Of a DNA stretch of 64,000 nt, positions 33,672 to 42,231 are shown piece by piece. Position 1 is the first letter of the stretch. Every line of letters starts with the position of its first letter. The stretch is from Hyaloperonospora brassicae (Eukaryota > Oomycota > Peronosporomycetes > Peronosporales > Peronosporaceae). The stretch lies in assembly GCA_947650285.1 (NCBI GenBank), contig CANTFL010000042.1, forward strand, positions 62,001-126,000, in the 5' to 3' direction. Under the pieces are notes generated by a model. The model was not told the DNA's origin, did no database searches, and saw only the letters and a list, made by a program, of their open reading frames with translations. The position numbers and the translations under genes were made by a program.

Positions 33672-36600
33672 ATGACGTCCGTCTGGACCTCCGCGTCGCT
33701 CTTCCTCCTGCTCGTGCTGCTGCTGCTGCCTTCGCGCGCCGCTCGTGTCCACCCACAACCCCCTTCGTCGGACCCCCCGACGGCCCACCGACGCTCCCCG
33801 TGGACACTCGCGGACAATGCCACGGCGCTCGCCGCGCTCGAGGCGCAGCTCACGACGTGCACGTACTCGAAAGCGCACGAGTGCATCAAAGACCCAAAGC
33901 GCGTGCCGCAGCTCGGGGCGCTCGTGCGCGCGCCGGGCCACTGCGTGGCCTTCGACTCGGCCTACGTCGACGTCACGACGCCCAGCGCAGCATTGCCGAA
34001 CCGGTACTACCCGACGTCGGTCGAGGCCGCGCACGCCGCCGGCTTTGCCAACAAATTCTCCGACTGGTCGGCCGTCAACCGCGAGCACTTCCAAGTGGAC
34101 TGTCCGCTGCTGTACAACGAAGTCATTGGCCGCGACAGCGACATGCTGTGCTGCACCGAAGAGCAGTACACGGGGCTGTCGACGCAGGTCCGCATGATCC
34201 CCGGCCTGTGCTCGGCCTGCAAAGAGAACCTGCGCAACATCTTTTGCCAGTTCACCTGCAGTCCAAACAACAGCCTCTTCCTCGACGTGAGCGAAGTGCG
34301 GCTCATGAGCGGCGACGTCGACCACCCAACTGCGGTCTTCCCGGCCGTGGAACAGGCGACGTACTACGTGGGGACCGACTGGATCCGCGACATCTACGAC
34401 TTCTGCGCCGACGACAGCTCGTTCTCGCTACTGTGCAACCCGAATCAGAACTGCAGCGACGGCTTTGGCCTCATGGAGTACATGGGCAAGTATGCGTTCA
34501 ACAGCATCGGCTCACCGCTCCAGATCAACGTGACGACGATGGATCGACAGCCACCGTCGACGCAGGCGGCCGCGTTCTGCCACTGCGACCGCGCGAACGC
34601 CACCGACTGCATCCTGCCCATGAACAACCGCATGACGTCGTGCGTCGGCGTCTGCGGGTCGCTTTGTGCCGTGGACGCCACGGACGAGCGGCCGTACACG
34701 GAGTCGTGTTTTGGAGCTGTAGGTGCGTTTGCCGCGACGCCGTCCGACAGCATCAGCGGTGACACGGCCGACGATGTGATTTGGGCAGACCTGAACGCGT
34801 ACCTGGCGACGAACATCCCAGCGACGGACTGGGTGCCGCTCAACTACTTCCTCGTGATCTGCGGCGCTGTGACCGCCTCGTTCCTCACCGTGGGGTTCGT
34901 TGTCGCCTGCTGCCGCGAGCGGCGACTGCGCGTCGCGAATCCACACAATAGGACGTCCCGTGTCGGGATGTACACGCCGGAATCGCTCGGCATGGCGTAC
35001 GTCATGGAGACGGGTACCACGCGCCTCAGCTACGTGGACGAGCTCATGACAAACAAGTTGCGCACGTGGGCCGTGTTTGTCTCGACGGGGAACCAGCCGA
35101 AGAAGATCATTGGCCTCGTGCTTTGCGTCGTGGCTGTCTGCGCGGCCGGTCTGTACAACATTGAGATCGAGACGGACCCGATCAAGCTGTGGGTGTCCAC
35201 TTCCAGTACTTCGTATCAGCAGCGCCTGCACTATGGTGAACTGTTCAACCCCTTCTATCGCTCGGAGCAGGTCATCTTGGTGCCCAAGGACGGTGGTGTT
35301 ATCTATCGCTCTGCAGTCCTGAAAGAAGCCATCCGCGTGCAGAACGTGGCTGCTAATGTGACTTATACTTCCGACGACGGCGAGACCACGACCGCGCTTG
35401 GCGACATTTGCTGGAAAGCCACGGGCACTGGGTGCACTGTCAACTCGATCACGCAGTACTTCCAGAACAGCATGGAACACTTTGAATTCTACGAGAAGTA
35501 TGGCCTGGAGATGGAGCACTTTAGCAACTGTTTGTACTCGCCGACAACATCGGACGTGGCGCTTTGTACGAAGCTGAAGAGCAGCTTGGAAGAGGGTGAC
35601 TCGGTTCCCGCAACAATGGGCGACTGTCCTTGCTTGTCGACTTTCGGGTCGCCCATGAACCTGTACAACACGTACCTCGGTGGATTCCCCGATGGTGCTG
35701 AAAGCAATTACACGCTGTTTCTGGAGTCCGTGGCATTTGTTTCTTCGTACCTGAATTACAACTATGCAGATGAAGACTTGAACAAGCCTGCCATCAACTG
35801 GGAACGGGAGTACATCAAGACAATGAAGCTCGAGGCTAAGACCAACACCGTGTTCGATGTCTTCTTCTACGCCGAGATCTCCGTCCAAGATGAAGTAGAT
35901 GCGGAATCGAGCAACGGCATGGGTCCCGTGGCACTGAGCTACTGTCTCATGATCATCTACATCTCGCTTGGTATCAATCGCATCAGGTTCAGTCGTCAAT
36001 TCTTTATCTCATCGAAAATTGTAGCTGGCTTATGCGGCGTGGTAAGCATCGTGTGCGGCGTGACGACGACTATCGGCATCTACGTCTGGTTCGGCGTCAA
36101 GCTTCAGCTGATCATCATGGAAGTGATTCCTTTCCTGTCGCTGGCGATTGGTGTTGACAATATCTTCCTGCTGATTCACGCCATGACCGAGAAAGAAGAC
36201 CAGCTTCGACGTGACCAACCGAGTCTCTTCATTGGTCTCGAGCACAATCCGAAAGCGGTCGAAGAGCTCACTTCCGTACTGGTGTCCGAGGGCCTCGCCC
36301 GCATTGGCCCCAGTATTTTCATGGCGTCCGCTGCCGAATCCGTGGCGTTCGCATTTGGCTCGATCTCAGCAATGCCTGTGGTGTTGTGGTTCGCAGCGAT
36401 GGCAAGTTGCGCCGTGGTGATTAATTTCTGTTTCCAGCTAACCCTGTTCTTGTCGGTTCTGACGTTGGACAAGCGCCGCGAGCTGAGTGGAAAGTATGAC
36501 ATCACTTTTCGGCGCACGTCGCAAGCAACGTTTCAAGCGCCTGCTGCTGACTTGCAGACTCGGCAAACAGCAGACCCGCTCGTGGTACCGGAACCCAAGC

Positions 36601-38126
36601 CTCCTGCATCAGTCGATAGCCGCCGTTCTGCGATACCAGAGACTCGCACACTGACGGATACTCTCGAGCACTGCGTTGATGTCTACGCGTCAATCCTGAC
36701 CTACAAGATCGTAAAGCTGTTTGTTCTGCTGTCTTTCCTGGCATGGACGCTCTGGTCCATTTACTCGATGGAATCGCTCGAACAGGGTCTGCCACAGAAG
36801 GAGGCAATGCCATCCGATTCGTACATGATCGAGTACTTCGATGCGCTTGACACGTACCTCGAAACCGGCGTGCCGGTGTACTTCATCGTCGAAGCAGGCT
36901 ACGGCCGTAACCCAGATCGATGGTCTCTGAACGATGAGAGTGTGGAGACGGTGTTCTGCAAGTCAAAGGATATATGTGGTACCTACTCGGTTCCGAACGT
37001 CATGAACGCTCTGGCTAACCACGGCGATAAGAGCGTCACTCACATCAGTCCCGGCACGACATACTCTTGGATGGACGACTTCTGGGGCTTTGTCAATCCG
37101 GACAGCGAGTGTTGCCGCGTGGACTCGACAGGCGCTTACGTTCCAATCGAAACTGGCAACGACGCGTACACGACGCTGCGTTCCGCTGATGACACTTGTC
37201 TGGCTACGTCGGTGAGTGTCCCTCCTGTACCGGAGGCTCAGTACATGTCGCTCTTCAGTATGTTCGCAACAGCTAGCGCCGGCACGTCGTGCTCCTATGG
37301 TGGCGGCTCCATTTATCGCGGCCAGTTCAGCATCGATGACAAGCCCATTCCAACGGTGAAGAACTCGACACCAGCAGTGAAGCTCAATAGCAGTGGCTAC
37401 GGTGACGAGATCACAGCGTGGTCGTACATGGTGGTAGGCACGTCGAATCCGACGCAGCAGCACTACATTGACTCGTACAAGCAGAACCTGGCAGCGGCCG
37501 ATTGGATCAGCGAGAAGACTGGTGTCGATATCTGGGTATACTCGCTGACGTACGTGTACTTCGAGCAGTACTTGACGGTGATCGACGACGCCTTCAGGCT
37601 CATCGGTCTAGCGCTGGCAGCGATCTTCTTGACCACTGCATTGTACTTGGGCAACCTGTTCTACTCGCTGGTGATCTCGCTGCTGGCAACGAATCTCGTG
37701 GTCCTTGTGCTGGGTCTGATGCAGCCTCTGGACATCAAGCTCAATGGACTGTCAATCGTGAACCTGATCATCGCAGCAGGTATTGCTGTAGAGTTCTGCG
37801 GCCATTACGTTCGATTCTTCGCCAAAGCGAAAGGCACGGGCGACGAACGTGCTCGCGATGCGCTTCGGCAGGTCTCCACATCCGTGCTTTTCGGTATCAC
37901 CATCACGAAAGTCATCGGCTTGAGCGTGTTGACTCTAGCAGACTCGCGCGTGTTCAAGAAGTACTACTTCCGCATGTACATGATTGTGGTACTCTGTGGT
38001 GTCTTGAACGGCATGCTCCTGCTGCCTGTGCTACTAAGCACCATCATCGACGTCAAGAACTTCTTTTTGCACCGGGGGCCGCAGAAGACTGCGCTGAGAT
38101 CAGCACCTGTTACGCGCGCCGACTGA
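33672..38126 (+). CDS. NPC1: NPC1-type sterol transporter
   Basis: An intronless 1484-aa protein. The ATG at 33672 was chosen because it opens a signal peptide (MTSVWTSASLFLLLVLLLLP); the frame is open upstream but that part is low-complexity. Residues ~55-290 are the cysteine-rich NPC1 N-terminal sterol-binding domain (CCTEEQY, PGLCSACKENL, FCQFTCSPNN). The first internal membrane helix is near 390. The sterol-sensing domain spans ~760-932 (ISLGINRIRFS, LSLAIGVDNIFLLIHAM). Two large lumenal loops with many Asn-X-Ser/Thr sites and an RND-like C-terminal helix bundle (~1305-1450) complete the family architecture. NPC1 exports sterol from the lysosome or vacuole lumen. Length is a little above human NPC1 (1278 aa). 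Confidence 0.95.
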   Translation: MTSVWTSASLFLLLVLLLLPSRAARVHPQPPSSDPPTAHRRSPWTLADNATALAALEAQLTTCTYSKAHECIKDPKRVPQLGALVRAPGHCVAFDSAYVDVTTPSAALPNRYYPTSVEAAHAAGFANKFSDWSAVNREHFQVDCPLLYNEVIGRDSDMLCCTEEQYTGLSTQVRMIPGLCSACKENLRNIFCQFTCSPNNSLFLDVSEVRLMSGDVDHPTAVFPAVEQATYYVGTDWIRDIYDFCADDSSFSLLCNPNQNCSDGFGLMEYMGKYAFNSIGSPLQINVTTMDRQPPSTQAAAFCHCDRANATDCILPMNNRMTSCVGVCGSLCAVDATDERPYTESCFGAVGAFAATPSDSISGDTADDVIWADLNAYLATNIPATDWVPLNYFLVICGAVTASFLTVGFVVACCRERRLRVANPHNRTSRVGMYTPESLGMAYVMETGTTRLSYVDELMTNKLRTWAVFVSTGNQPKKIIGLVLCVVAVCAAGLYNIEIETDPIKLWVSTSSTSYQQRLHYGELFNPFYRSEQVILVPKDGGVIYRSAVLKEAIRVQNVAANVTYTSDDGETTTALGDICWKATGTGCTVNSITQYFQNSMEHFEFYEKYGLEMEHFSNCLYSPTTSDVALCTKLKSSLEEGDSVPATMGDCPCLSTFGSPMNLYNTYLGGFPDGAESNYTLFLESVAFVSSYLNYNYADEDLNKPAINWEREYIKTMKLEAKTNTVFDVFFYAEISVQDEVDAESSNGMGPVALSYCLMIIYISLGINRIRFSRQFFISSKIVAGLCGVVSIVCGVTTTIGIYVWFGVKLQLIIMEVIPFLSLAIGVDNIFLLIHAMTEKEDQLRRDQPSLFIGLEHNPKAVEELTSVLVSEGLARIGPSIFMASAAESVAFAFGSISAMPVVLWFAAMASCAVVINFCFQLTLFLSVLTLDKRRELSGKYDITFRRTSQATFQAPAADLQTRQTADPLVVPEPKPPASVDSRRSAIPETRTLTDTLEHCVDVYASILTYKIVKLFVLLSFLAWTLWSIYSMESLEQGLPQKEAMPSDSYMIEYFDALDTYLETGVPVYFIVEAGYGRNPDRWSLNDESVETVFCKSKDICGTYSVPNVMNALANHGDKSVTHISPGTTYSWMDDFWGFVNPDSECCRVDSTGAYVPIETGNDAYTTLRSADDTCLATSVSVPPVPEAQYMSLFSMFATASAGTSCSYGGGSIYRGQFSIDDKPIPTVKNSTPAVKLNSSGYGDEITAWSYMVVGTSNPTQQHYIDSYKQNLAAADWISEKTGVDIWVYSLTYVYFEQYLTVIDDAFRLIGLALAAIFLTTALYLGNLFYSLVISLLATNLVVLVLGLMQPLDIKLNGLSIVNLIIAAGIAVEFCGHYVRFFAKAKGTGDERARDALRQVSTSVLFGITITKVIGLSVLTLADSRVFKKYYFRMYMIVVLCGVLNGMLLLPVLLSTIIDVKNFFLHRGPQKTALRSAPVTRAD

Positions 38127-38370
38127 TTCTGATGTCCCTGGTCGTCGACCCTGTGCCCAAGTCGATCTCTGCATATAAGGGCACTCCGAGTGAGTGTTCA
38201 TGGGCAATGTTAGAAGCAATAGAAAGTGACTGCGTGTGTAGTACCAGTCGTTGAGTCAATAAATGGGGACCTTTCCTCGAGACCACATCGATAACGCAGC
38301 AGCTCGAACGACGTTCATCATGTTATCGAAACAGGTTGACGACACGTCCATCCTGTCCCACTTTGCGTGT

Positions 38371-39801
38371 CTATTCCGCAGTGGTGTCAACGATCGCCAA
38401 TTCGGGAAACTCGAGTGCACGGGCATCAAAGTCACCCGCTAAGAACGCAGCGGACAGCTCACCGATCGCTTGGAGGGCGCGAAGGTGGTCCATCTTGCCG
38501 GTGGACTTCATGAGTCGATTCAGTATTGGCGAGAAGATGGGAACGTCCGAAAAGTTGTTGTGCCGCGTGTCGCGCAACCAGGTCAAGCGGGATAGTGCGT
38601 GCGTGCACCCACGCACGTGACGCTCGACGCTCTTGGCATTCGGACGCCAATTCATAAAGTGCTCCGACAGCAGGTGAAGGACAGGGACACGGGCGCCCAG
38701 TCCGTCGCACACGTGACGGTCGAGTGGCTCCATCCACGCGTCCAGCAGCACCATCTTTTTCACGCGCTCGTCTTGATGCGCAACACTAAGCGCTGTTGCG
38801 GCCCCAAACGAGTGGCCAGCGATGCTCACGTCGTTCAGATTGCACTGCTTGAAGACACTTGTTGCCACTGCGTGTTGCAACTCGATAGCGTCCAGCACGG
38901 AGCGCACTTCACAAACACGCTGCTGCAGCTGTCCATTGCGAAAGCGAAAGCCTGCTTGGTCGATGTCGTCGCGTACTTCCAGCGTAATCTCGTGGTAGTA
39001 CTCCATGCGGCCCGGCTCGGGGCTGCACACGCAGGCCGACCCGTCGCAATGATTGAGCACCACGACCACGTAGCCCTGACTCGCGAGCTCTTGGTTCACG
39101 CTCGAGTAGAGCTCCAGCGAGCCCGCAAGTCCGTGGCTGAAGATGACCACGGGCCAGCCAGTTGACAGCGACGGTGGCGCAATGGGCGCGTCTTCGACCG
39201 CGCTCAAGTGTGCGTTGCTCATGTTGTGGAAGAGCCACGCGGGCAGGTTCTGCGAGCGCCCGAGCCCCTTCATGACGTGGTGGCCGTGGTGCAAGTACGG
39301 GACCAATCGCTTGGCAGCCGACCGATCGCGTTCACGGTCAGCAGTCGCGGCTTTGCCGGTCGTCGAGGGGTACAGCACGCGGCACTCGATGCCGCCGAGA
39401 CGAGTCGAGCGACAGCCAATGGCCGCGTAGGGTCCATGCAGCGGGGACAAGTGTGGCCAGGGGAAGAGCGCGGACGAGAGCCACGCGAGAGCCACTGACA
39501 GGACGACGAGCGCGTCGATGACCGAGAGCAGCAGCGACGGGGCAGCAGCAGCAGTAGCAGCAGCAGGAGGAGCAGGGAAAGGAGCGAGAGACAAAGACGC
39601 GACCAATGGCGAGAGGACGCGCAGACTGAGAGACGCGTAGAGAGGCGCGAGTTCCTGTCGCGGCGAGTGCAGCGCCAGCAGTGGAGCGACGAGGCACCAG
39701 CCGACGATCGCGAGGGGAGCGCCGGGCGACGAGAAGAGCGCGAGCGCCAGTTGTCCCGTGTACGCGCTGAGCAGACGGCGCTCAATGACGTGGCGCGGCA
39801 T
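38371..39801 (-). CDS. Platelet-activating factor acetylhydrolase-like lipase with N-terminal membrane helices
   Basis: 476 aa from ATG 39801; the frame is open further upstream but without an ATG context that adds recognisable sequence. The alpha/beta-hydrolase part matches the plasma-type PAF-AH family: nucleophile motif GHSFGAAT (Ser ~330), acid in LLDAWMEPL (~353) and His in TRHNNFSDVPIF (~412). FSHGLAGSLELYS supplies the oxyanion loop. The family removes short or oxidised sn-2 acyl chains from phospholipids. The first ~130 residues contain three or four hydrophobic segments, so the enzyme is probably anchored in a membrane, unlike secreted human PLA2G7. It is convergent with NPC1, 244 bp apart. 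Confidence 0.9.
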   Translation of the reverse strand: MPRHVIERRLLSAYTGQLALALFSSPGAPLAIVGWCLVAPLLALHSPRQELAPLYASLSLRVLSPLVASLSLAPFPAPPAAATAAAAPSLLLSVIDALVVLSVALAWLSSALFPWPHLSPLHGPYAAIGCRSTRLGGIECRVLYPSTTGKAATADRERDRSAAKRLVPYLHHGHHVMKGLGRSQNLPAWLFHNMSNAHLSAVEDAPIAPPSLSTGWPVVIFSHGLAGSLELYSSVNQELASQGYVVVVLNHCDGSACVCSPEPGRMEYYHEITLEVRDDIDQAGFRFRNGQLQQRVCEVRSVLDAIELQHAVATSVFKQCNLNDVSIAGHSFGAATALSVAHQDERVKKMVLLDAWMEPLDRHVCDGLGARVPVLHLLSEHFMNWRPNAKSVERHVRGCTHALSRLTWLRDTRHNNFSDVPIFSPILNRLMKSTGKMDHLRALQAIGELSAAFLAGDFDARALEFPELAIVDTTAE

Positions 39802-40426
39802 TTGTAGAATGGGGGGACGACGGCGGCGATGACGGAGACGCGTCGATGTGGGATGGACCTGGACGAGATGTTGCGTGAAAGTGCGTCCGGCGCGCGGATG
39901 ACAAATGTCGAGTGGGCGGGTCCAAACTGGACCAAAGCAGGACCTGTTTTGTGCCATGCGTGTCAAAAATACGACGCGAGCGCGACAGAGCTGTCACGCG
40001 TGACGCGTTTCGATCATTCGGGGCGACGTCATCAAGTGAACGCTTTCGCCCGTGACGTCGTTTTCATCACGCGACGAATCCGTAGATATAAGATACGAGA
40101 GGTTTTACCCGGCGTGTGACGTCGCACGGAGATCAGTTTATGCACGGCCATTGCGTTCCACGTAGCGTTCTCTCTCGTTCTCTCTCTCGAACAAGTACTC
40201 GCTGCCTACTGTAGACACTGCGTCTGTATCGACTACTTACTCGAGAGCAAGAAAGCGAGCGACCCGCGAGTCCCCATCTGACGCGTCCGTGTCACGATTG
40301 CCCTTGGCCGCCTCGCCACCCGCCACGCCACGCTCGTCATTGCCGATTCGACGTCGTCACGCCCCTTTTGACGCGGCCGTCGCTCTCTACCGCAGGCGCG
40401 TCACGACTCGCAGCCGACCGCACCCC
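39802..40426. promoter_or_regulatory. Bidirectional promoter region with three GACGTC palindromes
   Basis: 625 bp between the divergent PAF-AH-like and KIX/HRDC genes. GACGTC occurs at 40025-40030, 40054-40059 and 40118-40123, the last two as TGACGTCG, resembling bZIP/CREB-type sites. A TATAAG lies at about 40087-40092. A CT-rich stretch at about 40,167-40,190 may be part of the KIX-gene leader. Function is inferred. Confidence 0.5.
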
Positions 40427-41959
40427 ATGCGCCTGAAGAAGCTCAAGCTGAACGTGAGCCGACGCTCGCGACCGGGCGACGACGACGCAGCGCTCGGCAG
40501 CAGTGCCGTCGGTGACAACGGCGACGACGACAACGAGCAGCGCAAGTGGGTGAGCCCCAGTAAGTTGGGGCACGGCGGAGCAGCGCACAGCAGTAGCAGT
40601 AGCACTAGCACTAGCAGCAGCAGTAGTAGTAGTAGTCCCACGGATGCTCAGCCCCAGGAGCTCCACACGCACGTGGCCGTGCGCTTTGAGCCACACAGCA
40701 GCAGCACTTCCTCCTCGGAGCTCTTTGCACGTGGCGTCGCCGGTGGCGTCGTGAGGCCCAAGACAGCGGCCATGGCAGTAGCACAAACAGGAGCAGATAC
40801 AGGAGCTGCAGGTGGAGCAGCAGCTGACGTCGACATGGGCGACGACGACGTGGCCGAAGCCGGGCACGCGGCGATGCGCCAGACTATGGTCCGTGCGATC
40901 GTCGAGACGCTGCGCGCGCTGAAGCCGCACGCCCCCGAGAAAGTGCTGGCGGGGCTGCCGACACTGGCGCAGCACATGGACACGACGCTGTTCAAGCTCG
41001 CTCCGAGCGAAGCCGAGTACTGCGACCGGACGACGCTGCGCTCGCGCATTGCGCAGATTCAGGAGACCAATGCCAAGCGACTGCTGGCACAGCAACAGCA
41101 GCGGACGCCCGAGTGCAGCAGCAGCAGTAGCCACGTCGTGCCAGCTCTCAAGCCATTGGCCGAGATGCAGGCGTGCAAGGTCTTCCAGCACCTGCAGTCG
41201 TGGCGCCAGCAGCTCGTCCACGCGCACGCGGTGGCGCCATGGGACATCCTGCCCAACGCGACACTGGCCAACGTGGCGCTCTACATGCCGTCGAGCGAGG
41301 CGGAGCTCGCCAGGTGCGGAATTGGCACGGACCGCATGACGCGGTTCGGCCCCTCGCTGATGCAGGAGCTACAGCGCCTCAGTTGGTCGCACGTCCGAGC
41401 GTCGGATCCGCTGCTCCGGGCCAAGTCAAGCCGCAAGTCGCCAAGCACTGGAAAGCGCAGCGCACCCGAGTCGATGGCTGGTCCGAGCAGCCGCCGTAAG
41501 AAGCAAAAGGACGGACCCAGTGCGCGGTCGGCGGCGTCGGTGGCTGCCAGCGAGCACAGTCGTTCGCCCACGGCACAGACGTCGATGCGTTCGACGGTGG
41601 AGTCGCCCGCGGCACTGTTGCCAATGGTGTCCATGCGACCCGACGGTGGGCCTCCTCCGACCACGTCTACGGCGACGGCATCGTCCCATTGTCCTTCTTC
41701 AGCCGCGTCGTCCCTGCAGCAACAAAGTCCCGCGTGTCCGGCGCTGGAGAACCACATGCATCTGCTGGTCCAAGGAGCAGGTCAGCTGAGCCACCAGCAG
41801 CTGAAGCAGCAGCAGCAGGTCAAGAGCCTCGAGGCGTACGAGCAGGAGGTTCAGTCGCTCCGGTGGATGCTGCATCAGTCGCAGCAGCAAACGGCCCAAC
41901 TCGAGAGGGACGTCCAGCGCTTACGTGCAGAGCTGCACGACGCCACTCGTCGCAAGTGA
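40427..41959 (+). CDS. KIX and HRDC domain protein with C-terminal coiled coil
   Basis: 510 aa from ATG 40427 (the open frame extends upstream with no ATG). The start is basic and acidic with Ser runs. Residues ~148-215 look like a KIX domain of the Mediator-15/CBP type (AIVETLRALKP, AEYCDRTTLRSRIAQIQ). Residues ~249-325 look like an HRDC domain (HLQSWRQQLV, DILPNATLANVALYMP, FGPSLMQELQRL), found in RecQ helicases and RNase D. A basic NLS-like stretch SRRKKQKDG and a Gln-rich coiled coil (~441-510) follow. KIX binds activation domains and HRDC binds nucleic acid, so a nuclear regulatory role is likely. Both domain calls are from pattern only. Confidence 0.75.
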   Translation: MRLKKLKLNVSRRSRPGDDDAALGSSAVGDNGDDDNEQRKWVSPSKLGHGGAAHSSSSSTSTSSSSSSSSPTDAQPQELHTHVAVRFEPHSSSTSSSELFARGVAGGVVRPKTAAMAVAQTGADTGAAGGAAADVDMGDDDVAEAGHAAMRQTMVRAIVETLRALKPHAPEKVLAGLPTLAQHMDTTLFKLAPSEAEYCDRTTLRSRIAQIQETNAKRLLAQQQQRTPECSSSSSHVVPALKPLAEMQACKVFQHLQSWRQQLVHAHAVAPWDILPNATLANVALYMPSSEAELARCGIGTDRMTRFGPSLMQELQRLSWSHVRASDPLLRAKSSRKSPSTGKRSAPESMAGPSSRRKKQKDGPSARSAASVAASEHSRSPTAQTSMRSTVESPAALLPMVSMRPDGGPPPTTSTATASSHCPSSAASSLQQQSPACPALENHMHLLVQGAGQLSHQQLKQQQQVKSLEAYEQEVQSLRWMLHQSQQQTAQLERDVQRLRAELHDATRRK

Positions 41960-41968
41960 GTCAGTCAG

Positions 41969-42027
<59 letters not shown>

Positions 42028-42231
42028 GCGACGACAGCGACGACGACGACGACGGCGACAGTAGCAGCAACGCAGTCGGTATTTAACATTAGGTCCGGAG
42101 CGTATCCACGCGCGTGTGCCTTCCCCACTCTCTGTCCCGCTCTTCCTCTCCTTCTCTTCCTCTCCTTCTCTTCCTCTCCTTCTCTTCCTCTCTCAACTGG
42201 ACCGCCCGCAGTCAAAGAGAGCGCTGGGCAG
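41960..42231. repeat. Microsatellite spacer (CAA/GACAAC and CTCTTCCT repeats)
   Basis: ACAACG and CAA units at about 41,968-42,060, then CTTCTCTTCCTCTCC units at about 42,140-42,195, fill the gap between two same-strand genes. The latter probably lies in the kinase leader. Confidence 0.7.
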
